Assembly (NCBI RefSeq): GCF_037975245.1 | Contig: NC_092568.1 | Location: 35,252,501 to 35,316,500 of the forward strand | Reading direction: 5' to 3' | Length of the DNA stretch: 64,000 nucleotides | From: Apostichopus japonicus | Lineage: Eukaryota > Echinodermata > Holothuroidea > Aspidochirotida > Stichopodidae | In this document: one piece after another, positions 1-12,148 of the stretch | Position numbering within the stretch: the first letter of the stretch is position 1 | Layout of the letters: every line of letters starts with the position of its first letter | Program-made: the position numbers and the translations under genes | The notes under the pieces: model-generated | Database searches by the model: none | What the model saw: only the letters and a program-made list of their open reading frames with translations | Told to the model about the DNA's origin: nothing

Positions 1-957
1 TCGAGAAAAAATGCCTTGCCCAAAGACACAACATAACAGGATTATATATAAAACAAAAGCATTAGCCACTCGGCCTCCACGCTCCTCTTGGTTTGCTTAT
101 TCTAAGCTATTTTTTCCTGTGAGTGCACGCCATGTTAGGATGGGAGGAGCAGAAGGGAGGGGTGGGGCAAGCACAACCACGGTCCACCCCTCTAGTATGG
201 TGTGCATGATCATCATCCATACCCCCCATGCATTGTTTCATGGACCGCTGGGCTATCATAGTCAAACCCGGTTACTGTGTAGCCCGTTATACCAGCAGAA
301 TTGCCTGTAAGGTTTCATAATAGTATGTACGATTGTATGAAACATAAGTAAAGAAAGAGGCTTGAGACCACGACGTCACTACCATTTTGAAAAAAAAAAC
401 CTATTCTCTGGTCATTCTGTTTGCAGAAAGAATGATGATAATCTAAGAAATCAATTTAATTTTCCCTAGTTATAATAATTCTACATTCCAACTATAAACA
501 GATTAGTGATTGCTACATTGCCCACAAATTGCCACCCATAAGCCAAAGAATAATAGGTTTTCCTTGTAATAATTTTTACAAAGGCCGGTAGCGTCTGGCG
601 CTTACCCGGGATTTTTCATGGGGTGTCCCATCACCTTTAAGAGATTTCTCTACTGTACGAAAGTGTGCTTAGATGCCAAATGGTGTAATTTGTTGCCCTT
701 CTAAGGCAAGACTATACTAACATCATTGGCGCCTTTAGGAGTTCCGGGTAAATTTGGGGCATCCAAGTTCATGGTGATGTCACATATAGGGCCATCAGCT
801 GAAGGTCGAAATTCGCTTGTTTCGTTCCAGCAACTGCGGGTCTAAAATTTCTCTACAGCATTGAATACAAGGCGCCAGTTAGATATCTGTACCATGTGGT
901 ATGAATTGTCCAATGAGCCATGAGTTCTGTGTGCAATCTTTGTAGAAAACAACAAAC
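1..957. other. Intergenic, no gene supported
   Basis: No coding signal stands out. Positions about 780-850 match, in inverted orientation, a segment at about 5177-5250 (shared text includes GTTGCTGGAACGAAAC and CTTCAGCTGATGGCC), so part of this stretch is dispersed repeat. The 99-codon ORF at 11-310 has no recognisable protein character. Confidence 0.5.
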
Positions 958-2897
958 ATGGCGGCTCCCACGGGCGCTAGTCAGTCTCCGACGCACGGAA
1001 ATCTACAGTGCTCAGTGCACATTGAATCTGTAAAATTTGAAGCAGTCAAGGCACTGACGAATAAACGACGGACTAAAGTTACTTCCTGCGCTAAAGATTG
1101 GCTTAATCTCAGCGGCGGAGACAGTGATATCGCCGTACTACTGATTACTCCATGCCCTACTACGATCAAGCGTGTGTTCAACAGCATAGTAGTATGATGG
1201 GGTTCCACGATAAGTGTTACAGGCGGTTCATTGATAGCAAGCACATTGCTGCAAGAAAACGGACAGTTCCAGAGGAGACCCCATATGATTTTAAACGAAG
1301 AATTGACGGAAAAGATCGAGGAAACCAAGCAGAAGCTCTGGTGTATTGCCTGTTCAATTTATTATATGTGGGAAAAGAAACAATACATTACTCGGCGTTG
1401 CAAACGGGTGCAGGGCAAGCTGCAGCAGGCAGAGACTTTCGATGGAGGTAAGCCTAAGCATACTACACGACTCTACTTGTACTTCTGTGGCATAGTTGAA
1501 GTGTTAAGAGAAGTTGCATAATGCAAGATCAGTAGCTCTTGAGGGATAGAATCCAAGTCAAAGGGCACAGTGTTGGACCTGAACATAATATAATTAGTGG
1601 CATGGTCATCTGATTTGTTTTGTTATAAGTTGGTAGGAATGGAAATTTGTTTCAAATTCTCCATCTGGGGCACTAGCCTAAGTGTTAAATACAGGCTTCA
1701 TAGTTTTCTTACTGTGGCCCTTTATTTGAATGATAGAGATATTATATTAGTTAGAAAAATAAGTGTAACAAAGGTGCAATAAGGTTAGGTTTGCAAGGTC
1801 TTATGGTCAGCCTGTCTAGCTTTACCAAAATGAACAAGTATCTGTCTCCTTTATTATTAGTAACAGATATAATCTACCATTGTATAATTTAAACCATAAC
1901 ATTAAGAGATACTGTACTGTCAAAAAAGCCTGTTTTAATTCTTTTTTGCATGACACTGGTTTGCAAAATTTGAATGTGTCTTTGTTTGTCCATAGAAGAT
2001 GAGCAGATCACATGGTATATAAATAAAATTGTCTTAGTTCTTATTTGTTCAAACTTACATTTTGATCAACAGAAAATGCAAAACAATTTGTTTTTTTTTA
2101 TTTCATTTTATTAAAGTATTGCTTCGACAAGCAGCAGAGCGGAAAAAAGATGAGCCCAGATTTTATGAATATTAGAGGAAAAGACCGTGTTGCCATTGAA
2201 GTGAGGTACCACTCTCTATGTTGAAGAAACTAGATACAATTCTTGACAAGGAAGACATACAGATCTTGAAAGGTAAAGTACTCTCTTCAATGTGTGGTTC
2301 AGGGGTGGATCTAGGACTTTTGGAATATGGGGGTCCTCCCCCAAGGAAAATTAAAAAATTCTCTAAACGCTTTGAAATGCAATATCAGGTTAATCTTTCC
2401 ATTGAAATTATTAAAGTAATTTGCAACATATTTCTAGCTGAATTGTTATTATATTGGTACCCCATCATAAAATGTGAGACTCAAAAATATCCAATTTCAT
2501 GGTACAAGGTGTTCTGTTCATCTCCTCCTCAGAGCAGAGTTTACCACCAACAAAAGATGCTCTGATCCAGCATGTTAAGCGCTGCACCAACCAGGCTGCT
2601 ATTCACAGTAGGGCATTGCAGCAAAGGATTGATGCACTCTCACCAGAGGGACATGGATGGAAACTTGAAAATGATGGCCTTATAATCACTTGGATGACGA
2701 AGCCACCTGACCCAGATGTTTTGCTTCAGTGTGTCAGCAGTAGCTGTAGAGTCGGCAAATGTCTTAAAGGAAGATGTTCCTGAATGAATGCACAACTACC
2801 GTGTACAGACCTATGTAAATATAGAAATTGCAGCAACTTCCAAGAAGATGTTGAGATTGTTGATGCAGGGGAAGATGATTTGGAGGATGAACTGTGA
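958..2897 (+). pseudogene. Three-exon gene remnant with CXC-like Cys-rich C-terminus
   Basis: Three exons can be read. Exon 1 (958-1447) begins ATGGCGGCT and ends at a GTAAGC donor. Exon 2 (2117-2272) follows a TTAAAG acceptor and ends at a GTAAAG donor. Exon 3 (2533-2897) follows CTCCTCCTCAG. The phases match at both junctions. Exon 1 encodes FHDKCYRRFIDSKHI; exon 2 encodes ERKKDEPRFYEY and then, one frame over, VAIEVRYHSLC. Exon 3 encodes SLPPTKDALIQHVKRC, GHGWKLENDG and a Cys cluster CLKGRC / LPCTDLCKYRNC. This resembles an uncharacterised family of marine-invertebrate proteins ending in a tesmin/TSO1-like CXC segment; I recall that family from general knowledge and ran no search. Damage: two compensating frame changes in exon 1 (near 1140-1160 and 1265-1290), frame breaks near 2168 and 2215, and a TGA at 2781-2783 where a Cys would continue the cluster. 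No function can be assigned. It may be a decayed gene or a domesticated transposon-type gene. Confidence 0.72.
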
Positions 2898-4157
2898 TGG
2901 TGTTAAATCTTGATATCTTAGTCTGAAATTTTAATCAAGTTTGAAGTTTGTGAAGAGGGTTAACTTTTTCAAAGTCATGTTGTCATTATTTTGTTCCCCA
3001 GAGTTTAAAGGAACCAGAAAACATGATCTTATTCATATATTCATTTTAGCTATTAGTAGTTTTACGTAGATTACCCTACCTACCAGACACCTTATGATAA
3101 ATATCCACATTTTCTTCAAATCACACTTTTTTTGCTGAGAGGGGAGGGGGGAGGAAGGTGTTATGGGCATGCTTTACCTCTTGCATATTCACAACTACAT
3201 TTACTGATGACGATGAGGCAAATACCACGTCCTGAAACCAGTCAGAGGTTTATATACTGTTGTTGGGGAACCATCGCCCCTGACCCTGTTCCAATATCAC
3301 GGTTCTTTATTGTTTTGCCGTAACATTTCGTTACCTGTTTTATTCATATTGTTAACACGTTTTGTGCATCTGTTCAAGTTTTGACTGAAGGATATTCAAG
3401 TCTTTAGTGACTTTTATTTCATCTAATTTATCTTCACCTCTACTACGGAATGGACTTTCCCTTTTCCATACCATATCTGACTTCCATGCAGTGAATTGAA
3501 GTGGATCCTGTTATAACTAGTACAACTGTCCTTGGATGAACTTTTAATCACTTATTAATTCCTCGCCGCGCCTTTTGATGAAGAACCTGTATCTTGAATC
3601 ATCGCAAAGGCCCAGCTCTACTACACCATTGAGTGTATCGACCCAGTCTTAATAGATACATTATTTCTTTCTATCTGGGGCTTAAGTTAACTGTCTTCGT
3701 TATTCACTTATTTGTACCATTCACCTTTATTATTCATATTGTGAATATAGAACTATTATTATTCAAAATACCATTCGAAACCTTGTCGATCTTTTCTTTT
3801 ATACGTTAACTCCATTGGAAACACTTTTTGCAGGAATACGAATTATAAACATGTCGTTTCCGTAACATGGAGAAAGTACCTAGTTTTGCAGAAGACTGTA
3901 GAAAGAGTACTAACGTAACGGATATATACCGACTAACTTTATTTCACATCTACGATATGCCATGATGTCTTAGTGTGCCAACTTATATATTGATTTATAC
4001 AAAAGAAATAATTCACTGGTCTTGGGGCATTGGCACATCTCACTGTAACTAGGGATTTAGCTACATGTAAAGTAGAGGGGGAGGGGGTCACATGTGTAAA
4101 ACAGTTTGGATGGGGAGTGTAACAATTATGGAGAGGAACTTTTCATTATATGTGTAT
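2898..4157. other. Intergenic, no gene supported
   Basis: AT-rich sequence downstream of the CXC-like pseudogene. No ORF or exon is supported. A CTGATGA...GAAAC...GTC arrangement at 3204-3243 is discussed under findings. A G-rich run occurs near 4075-4090. Confidence 0.5.
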
Positions 4158-4163
4158 ATTTAC

Positions 4164-4630
4164 CAGGCATGAGACTCTTCCGCGGAAACGCGGATTTCAG
4201 ATTATTTTGTTTTTCATTTTCGCGTTTTTTCTCGTAATTCGCGTTTTTTATTATTTTTTATTATTTTTTTAATTTAATTTATTTATTTATTTATTTATTT
4301 ATTTTTTTTGCCGAACATGCTGGACTGTGAAGGGAAGGAACACCGAATTTGACCAGTGGTGGAATCAAGTAGCACAAAGCAAGCAAAAAAGCCTTTTTTT
4401 GGTTCAAAAAAGCTAATGGATAAATTATACAAGCAGAAATTCCACAATTTTTTGGCGAGTTACGTGATGTGATAGATTCCATCTAGAGTCCACCATTTTG
4501 CATTTAAGCCCACCTTACCTGACAAAAAAATTCTAAAGGGGAGGGGGACACCCCCTCCCCTTAAACCCCTCCCCCAGGACGGCGATCAATAAATTTCAGA
4601 TTTTTTTTCCCCGGCTCAGTCTCATCCCTG
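4164..4630. mobile_element. Non-autonomous TIR element, 467 bp, 6-bp TSD
   Basis: The left end reads CAGGCATGAGACT and the right end is the reverse complement of CAGGGATGAGACT. The hexamer ATTTAC lies directly against both ends (4158-4163 and 4631-4636). The interior holds an ATTT-rich run and a G/C palindrome, GGGGAGGGGGACACCCCCTC, near 4538-4562, which recurs near 56262-56285. No transposase is present. The CAGG terminus suggests a hAT-type element, although hAT TSDs are usually 8 bp. Confidence 0.7.
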
Positions 4631-4636
4631 ATTTAC

Positions 4637-6998
4637 GCATACATGCACAGACGAAATGCATTCATAACATAGGGGGAAAATCTAAAAATATTTGATTTAT
4701 TACAAAGCATTATATCTGAGTTTATTAAAAGTGGTACATTTTCATAATTAAAACCCTTAAGGTATAATGTGCAAAAATTGTATTTCATATTTCAAAGTTG
4801 AAAATGTGATTTTTTACCATTTTGGCGAAAATGGAGGGGGGGGGGGGGGGCACAACTTGTAATGCCTGAAAACAACCCTCACTGACCCTTAGACCAGAAT
4901 CCTCTTCCACCATTCTTGTAACCCTGACCCAACTATTATATACAAAAAAATATATCAGTCGTAATTAAACATATAAGAAAAGAGTGGTATGTATGCACCA
5001 CTGTACCAAATCTAACGTTAGCACATGTGTTCCTAATACCTAGCATCGTAGCACGTAATGTCTACATAACATATCCAATTTCAAGGGTGCGTTACAAAAA
5101 TACTGCAGGAAATTTTTTGGAGAACTTTTGATATAATGTTTGTGATGCATTAAACTACCCAAAAATGCATTAAAAGTCTAGACCCGGTGTTGCTGGAACG
5201 AAACTGATTTTACAGCCACATTTTGAGCTTCAGCTGATGGCCTAATATACACAATCAGCATTGAGCGTGTGTTTTTATTTTGAGGTATCAAAAAACTACA
5301 CCTCAAGGTCCCCACCCCTACAAAAATGTCTCCTAAGATCTTCGCTTCTTCACGCCTCCATTTTGTGTGTTTGTGACGCTGGCCCCACAGGTTCAATTCC
5401 CATCTCGAGTATGGCTGTCAAAAGCTGTAATGTTAGTTTTTTTTTCAACTTCCGGTGCAGTCCAATAGCTGTACTGCAGTTGTTGTTGATTCCATTGTAG
5501 TGGTAAGAAATTGATTCGGGTTAACTGTGTTCACTAGTTAGGTTCGACAAGGCTCTCCTGCAGTGGCGACGGACAGGTTGATACCTACTCTCTCAGCATT
5601 CCGGAAAGTGGCTAAAGGCTGAGAATTGACTCACGTCTGTCGGATTGGGACATTAAATGACGACCCCGGGAACAGGATCAGATTGTAATAGTTACAAACC
5701 TGCCTCTCTTGTACTCTGAGCACTGTGCGAAACTACAAGGAAGATTAAATCACAAACGAGACAAGTCGACAAGGGGCCCCGGTATATAAACACAAAATTA
5801 GTATACACGCAAGTCTGGTATATGCAAATTCGGTATACACACAAAATTACTTGCGCGACGACTCTCCATGGAACTGCTACTCTGAGTAGCAGTTCCCTGG
5901 ACGCACCAATAGAAGAAAAAAAATGAGGCATGTGCAATAAATCTTCCTAGGTAATATGTTATGTTATTAACAATGTTATATTTTTAATCTTAGTTGCTAC
6001 AGAATACCGATACTGTATCAGCTTATAGGCAGGGACGTACCTAGGACTGGTAGGACTAGGGGTTGTAGGGTAAAAAAAAATCGACTAGGGTTAGTCTTTA
6101 AAGCCCATAAATTACGACTGCGGCACAAACTCGATTGCGCACGAAACGCAAAGTTTTTTTCCAGCCGTATTATCGTGTCCGATCTTACGGTCATATGACG
6201 TCATGTTGAAATACAAACAGAAGGTATGTTAAACAAACAAAGTTAGAGACATCAGTTGTCATAAATGAAAAGAGTTGAAGTAAAAATGATTCAATCAGAC
6301 TTGCAACTCGTAATACATGCATGACATCATATACATTCTTACTTTCTATTTCAATCTTTAACTCTCAATTAAACTAAATATTCACAGAAGCACGGAGTGC
6401 TGCACTGTTCGACAATTATTCGCTGTTGTTGGACCGAAAAGAGACTGGGGATAGGAGAACTTTGTCATATGTACTTTTTTTGATATCACTGGCATGTGAC
6501 GTGATTCTCAAATGAGATGTAGGTCTACATTCTACATAAAATACGCGTTTTTCGCATTATGTGCAAAATGCGCTTTTCCCTTATACCCCTCCCCACGACC
6601 GTCACCATTTCTCCATTTCCACTCTGCTTTGTAAATCAGACACGAACGCATGATTTCGCCATGGAGGTCGAATTCACGATAATGATCTGTATCCTGTGGA
6701 GTCTTAGGGGAGGGGTGGCCCCTTAATTTTCAATATTTATTTATATGATGGTCGTCCGAACCATTCGACCCCCCCCCCCCCCAGCGTATGGGCCTGCATA
6801 TATCTCATTTTTCGAAATGCCCTTGGATGCAAATCGGAGCAATCAGTTACACATCCATGTACTAAAATAGTTTTTGATCGCTCGTTCTTTTCACAATCGC
6901 TTTTGCGATCCCAACATTTCTGATGGTATTATTTCCTCTGCCCCCCGCTTGCTACGCCATTGGTCCCTTTCGCAGTACCCTGATCGGTACAGAGAGAG
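4637..6998. other. Intergenic, no gene supported
   Basis: No convincing exon. It contains homopolymeric G/C runs (4836-4850, 6770-6782), a copy of a dispersed repeat at 5177-5250 that is inverted relative to about 780-850, and a perfect hairpin listed separately. Short ORFs at 5178-5396 and 5692-5937 on the minus strand look spurious. Confidence 0.45.
5870..5896. repeat. Perfect 12-bp inverted repeat with 3-nt loop
   Basis: Arms GGAACTGCTACT and AGTAGCAGTTCC flank the loop CTG without a mismatch. A TATATAAA-like stretch lies about 85 bp upstream. Role unknown; it could be a transposon terminus or a cruciform-forming site. Confidence 0.85.
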
Positions 6999-6999
6999 A

Positions 7000-7240
7000 G
7001 TTTTTTTGTTGATTTGTTAAGGTTTTACGGCTCAGTTTCTAACCAATTGGTTTAAGTTGCGCCGACGACGGCCTTTTTTCAGTTGTGGCGCACTGCGCTT
7101 GTGTTCCCTACTCCATTGCTTGAGCACCAAGCACAATAGCAGTAGGTTCCAGTCTTCGGTATGACCCAGCCAGGAGTCGAACCCCTAACCTACCGGCTGC
7201 AAGTCGGATGCTCTAACCACGTGACCATGCAGTCGGTCTG
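7000..7240 (-). mobile_element. tRNA-derived SINE
   Basis: Read on the minus strand from about 7240, the head is tRNA-like. It has an A-box-like GTGGTTAGAGCATCCGAC, a plausible anticodon loop TTGCAGC and a B-box-like GGTTCGACTCC. An unrelated body follows, then an A-rich end (plus-strand run of T at about 7000-7010). The acceptor arms pair only partly, so this is a SINE head and not a working tRNA gene. Confidence 0.72.
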
Positions 7241-7987
<747 letters not shown>

Positions 7988-8046
7988 GCAGTAGCAGTAG
8001 TATTATTGTTATTAACTATGATACTTTTAAATGAGGTGTAAGAAAT

Positions 8047-8091
8047 CGGCCTGACATTTCGACTGTAGAAAACAGTCGAAACGTCAGGCCG
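8047..8091. repeat. Imperfect palindrome with GAAACGTC motif
   Basis: Two 20-nt arms, CGGCCTGACATTTCGACTGT and ACAGTCGAAACGTCAGGCCG, are complementary except for one position and are separated by AGAAA. The GAAACGTC segment after a stable stem recalls the 3' half of hammerhead ribozymes in Penelope-like elements, but the 5' core CUGAUGA is not conserved. Confidence 0.8.
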
Positions 8092-8181
8092 ACTTCATAC
8101 ATCTTATTCTTCAACCTTGGTGATTTTGTGGATAAGCAGTTTTTATCAGCTACGTTATTTTACTTTTAAATTTGGTTATAT

Positions 8182-8610
8182 CAGGGTTGTCCAACCTTTT
8201 GATGAGGAGGGCCACCTCGAATGATTATGATAAAGGAGGGGCCGCATGAGCCTACAAGCTCCTGTGGCATATCCAGGGTTTCGTGCCAGAGCGGCAAATT
8301 TCAGTGGCCCCGCTAGGGGTCTGTATGGGAAATGAAGTTTCCATACAAGTGGAGCGCCACCGTAGGTTGGCGCGTGGCGTGCAAGAATAAAAATCGCCCA
8401 AAAGACCCCCAGATTGCAGGAAATGACACTTCACAAGCCTTCTGATCTGTATCAAAACAATCTTCATATTGAGATATAATGATCTCTGAAATTTATCAAA
8501 AAAGAATTCCTGGGTAAAAGTGCATTTGTAAATTAATGAGGTTGGCGGGCCGGACGGGACCTTGCGGCGGGCCGCACTGTGGCCCGCGGGCCGTAGGTTG
8601 GACAACCCTG
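8182..8610. mobile_element. hAT-type non-autonomous element, 429 bp
   Basis: Terminal inverted repeats CAGGGTTGTCCAACC and GGTTGGACAACCCTG are bounded by a perfect 8-bp TSD GGTTATAT (8174-8181 and 8611-8618). An 8-bp TSD and CAGG termini are classic for the hAT superfamily. There is no transposase. The interior contains an AGCGCCACC/GGAAATGACACTTC core that resembles segments at 16.5, 18.3, 50.3 and 51.6 kb. Confidence 0.93.
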
Positions 8611-8689
8611 GGTTATATAGAAGACGTGGAACATCCGGTCAATTTCTAATTACTACATGCATTTTTGGATTGTCAGATGCTTTAACGTT

Positions 8690-8745
8690 TCATATCAGAA
8701 TAATAATCTGATATATCAGAATAATAATCTGATATACCAGATTAA
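8690..8745. repeat. Short tandem palindromic repeat
   Basis: Two adjacent copies of an ATCAGAATAATAATCTGAT unit, itself an inverted repeat, followed by a degraded third copy. Confidence 0.7.
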
Positions 8746-8829
8746 GAAAATTTTCTTTCATGGCCCTAATGGGCTTTCGTACTACGGAGTTCACCAGCTA
8801 AAGGTCCGCTTGGTTAACGGGCTCGTAGG

Positions 8830-9225
8830 GGGGGGGGGCTGGGGCGTATTCTGGTTTAGTTCGGGTAGTAACCAGCTGGGTGAGGTATCTGTGCCGGTGT
8901 ATTTGTGCGGGTAGAGTTTTCCCGGAGGTAATTGCTGGGGGATGGGGTTAATTTTCCTCGGGGGTATTTGTCCTCGTGGGTGTATGTCCGGGGGTAGTTG
9001 TCCCGGGGTAGTTGTCTGGGGGGTACTTATCCTCGGGGGTATTTGTCCTCGGTGGTGTATGTCTGGGGGGTATTTGTCCGGGGGGTAGTTGTCCTCGTAG
9101 GTATTCGTCCTCGGGGGTTTTTGTCCGGGGGGTGATTGTCAGGGGGGTACTTGTCCCGGGGGTATGAGTCCGGGGGTATATGTCCGGGGGGGGGGGGGTA
9201 TTTGTCCGGGGGTTATTTGTCCGGC
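8830..9225. repeat. G-rich minisatellite
   Basis: Degenerate tandem copies of a unit of about 15-19 bp built on GGGGGTATTTGTCCTC, running straight into a (TA)n tract. The many G runs on the plus strand could fold into G-quadruplexes; the minus frame reads a Pro/Thr-rich artefact. Confidence 0.85.
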
Positions 9226-9227
9226 AA

Positions 9228-9358
<131 letters not shown>

Positions 9359-9589
9359 CATTTGCCTTTGTCGTTTACCTCCATTTCATTAACATAAAGT
9401 CTGTTCATCTTTCGAGATCCGGCTGTAGGAATCACAAATGATTTTAAGTTGGTTATCATCATGTTTGATCTCTAAAGAAGGGCAAAATATGTTTCCAAAA
9501 CAGAACTAGTATTGTTCGATACAGGTGACAACGCCTACAGTGGAATTACGATCTGCGTTACCGGTTCGAACCTCTGGATATACAATCAG

Positions 9590-9640
9590 CGTCCATGGCC
9601 TAATAGTTAGGGAGGCCCGTGTTCGAACCCCAGTGGAGGC
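9590..9640 (+). repeat. tRNA-like (SINE head) remnant
   Basis: An A-box-like TGGCCTAATAGTTAGGGAGG is followed by a B-box-like GTTCGAACCCC at 9620-9630. The interval is too short for a normal tRNA and no acceptor stem is visible. A second B-box-like GGTTCGAACC occurs near 9562. Probably the remnant of a tRNA-derived SINE. Confidence 0.5.
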
Positions 9641-9687
9641 AGGAAGTTTTATACACTGTTTTTGATTTTCCAACTACTTACGATTTC

Positions 9688-9688
<1 letters not shown>

Positions 9689-9742
<54 letters not shown>

Positions 9743-9765
9743 TATATATATATTTACGAGCGTAT
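9689..9765. repeat. (TA)n microsatellite
   Basis: A tract of TA dinucleotides with one TTAATA interruption. Confidence 0.95.
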
Positions 9766-11155
9766 TATAATTTTGATAAGATTGTCTGAAAAATGCATAT
9801 ATCAATTGAACACGTTAGAAAAAAAAAATTGGGGAGACTTATTGGGAGGCTGATAATAAAATGAATGTTAAAAGCGAATTACGATCACTATAACGAAAAT
9901 CAGTATCTGATGTTTACAGAGAATTTTGATTGATTGGAATCTAGGTTAAACATTGTCTGTGTTTGCCAACTGCGCTCTGTCTCTTTATCAAACACATAAA
10001 TTTTATACAAGTACTGGTATTAATATATTAATACAGTTGATGAAACTTTGTCATCTCTGTTAGATATTTTCAACATGTCAATTTTAGGTATAGTGAGCCA
10101 TCCATTTTCAATTCTGAACATTTTATTTTTCGCTCAGAATCTTTCTTCGTAGTATAACTCATATACTTTGATTTTTCACGAAATTTTTGCTTAAAATGTT
10201 GTGATATTTTGTAAATGCATCTGGCAATAACAGAATGGATGATGTCACTCTCTCTCCCTCCAACTCTCTTTATTTCTTGATGAATGTCTTCATGACTTGA
10301 TATGTTTTGTAAAGTTAACCGAAAACTGTTCGAACAGCCACTAATTTTTTTAAATTTATTCTATTAAATCTTCCAAAAAGTTTTGGTTCCAATTGTTGGC
10401 TTCTTGGATAATTTGAGACTCTCTGTTGGGAATATCGTTCCTCCAGGGAGTTGAAATTGACATTTAAAACAAACAAGTAGAGACTGTGTCATACTACGTC
10501 TTATACAACATTTTATCTATAGAAATGTTACTAGCTGAATAATCAGCCCGGACAATTTTATGTCACAGATCTGTCAAAATTAACCCACGCAACAATTGAA
10601 CAAGCCATGCTGTTAACAATTACCTATACATATAACATTTTATATAATTCAGTGCTTGGAACATTGATGTTTCATTATGCAATGAGTTCGGGAGCCGACA
10701 ATACAAGAAAACGAAGTTAATCAGCCTATTGGCGCCAGTCATCGAATTTAATATACCTGGAACTCTCATTTCACAGTAGGAAAACGTAACAACCACGGAG
10801 GGTCATGTGACGTGCTCCCATGTGCTACTAAAATCTTATTTAACCATTTGCGGTCAGTTCGAAGAGATAAACGTTCAGTGCATGGACACGGAACTTCACT
10901 ATCTATAACGGGCATTTACAGAAAATTTGAGAACAATTGTTTAGGTTTGGATGATAGCGTTGTTGAGGTTTTCTTTTCCGTCTCGTAAAATCTTGATCTG
11001 CATGGACCCTTGGCCCCGGGCCCCACGTAAATCATATGCTGTATACAAAATATGCGTCATCAAAAAAGTTTTATTTTTCTTGCAGTTGACCCAAACCTAT
11101 ACAGTTTACAATTACCAAATATGATTGTTTTTGCTAACACTGGACATCCTTACAG
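9766..11155. other. Intergenic, no gene supported
   Basis: AT-rich single-copy-looking sequence. A TTATTTAACC element followed about 20 bp later by TCAGTTCG (about 10837-10860) looks like a core promoter, but the nearest ATG opens only seven codons. I do not call a gene. Confidence 0.4.
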
Positions 11156-11360
11156 ATTTAGTTAGTTTAAATTAGTAGGAAAAAAAGGATCAGGAGGGTC
11201 ACTTAAGTCCCCATCAAGGACCCTATAGAGAGAGAGAAAAAAACTGAAGACACAAACATTCAGACCCGATTACAATGCTTAAAGTGCTTGTCCAAAGCAT
11301 TCTTAAACCCATTGACACTACTTGCAAATACAACTTTCTCAGGCAAACCATTCCACTCTT

Positions 11361-12148
11361 TCACAACCCTATTAGAAAAAAGGTATGCCGAATATTAATC
11401 CTACTGTGTGACTTTTGGAGTTTAAGACAACCTCTGGTACAACTACTGTTAGCAAACATGAAAAAGTCGGTAAAGGATAAATTGTCGAAACCATACACAA
11501 TCTTGAAAACCTGGATCAAGTCCCCACGTAACCTCCTAAGCTCCAGTGTGGTGAGATTCAATAGTTGTAACCGCCTATAATAAGGAACACTCTTTAAGGA
11601 ACTAATCTTCCAAGTAGCTCTTCTCTGGACCTTTTCAAGTACTTCCTTATCCTTAGCAAAATAAGGCTTCCAAGCCTGCACAGCATACTCCAGATGAGGC
11701 CTAACCAACTGCTTATAAAGCCTAACTACCATGTCCTCTTTCAGAACACTGAAGTTCCTCTTGATCATACCTAAAACCCTATTACCTCTTTTAGCAGCTT
11801 CAAGACAATGTTTAGAAGGTTGCAGAGATGAGTCAATGTAGATACCTAGGTCTCTTTCAACAGAGACCTCCTGTAACTTCACACCATTAAGATTGTATGT
11901 AAACTTTTGGTTACTACTACCAATGTGCATTACCTTGCATTTATCAATATTAAAAAGCATTTGCCACCCCTGAGACCAGGAAAAAATCTTATCCAAATCC
12001 GCTTGAAATTTCTCAGAATCGCTTTTGGGAGAGACCTCAGAATACAATTTGGTGTCATCAGCAAACTTCTTAGCTGTACACAAAATATCACCGTCGATGT
12101 CATTTATATAGGCAACAAACAACAAGGGACCCAATACAGACCCCCACT
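11361..12148 (-). pseudogene. Reverse transcriptase, C-terminal half (CR1-like)
   Basis: This continues the previous entry in another frame. It reads VLGPLLF-like GPLLFVAYINDI, the catalytic motif C FADDTKL, LDKIFSWSQGWQM, FNIDKCKVMHIG, RDLGIYIDSSLQPSKHC and the thumb/connection segment VRLYKQLVRPHLEYAVQAW. Both catalytic Asp residues of FADD are kept, so the damage is mainly in the frame and not the active site. The ORF stops at 11361, after which about 200 bp of 3' tail follow. Confidence 0.9.

Noticed and set aside
7150-7240. Functional tRNA gene
   Set aside because: Acceptor stem pairing is poor, and an unrelated body with an A-rich end follows, as in a SINE.
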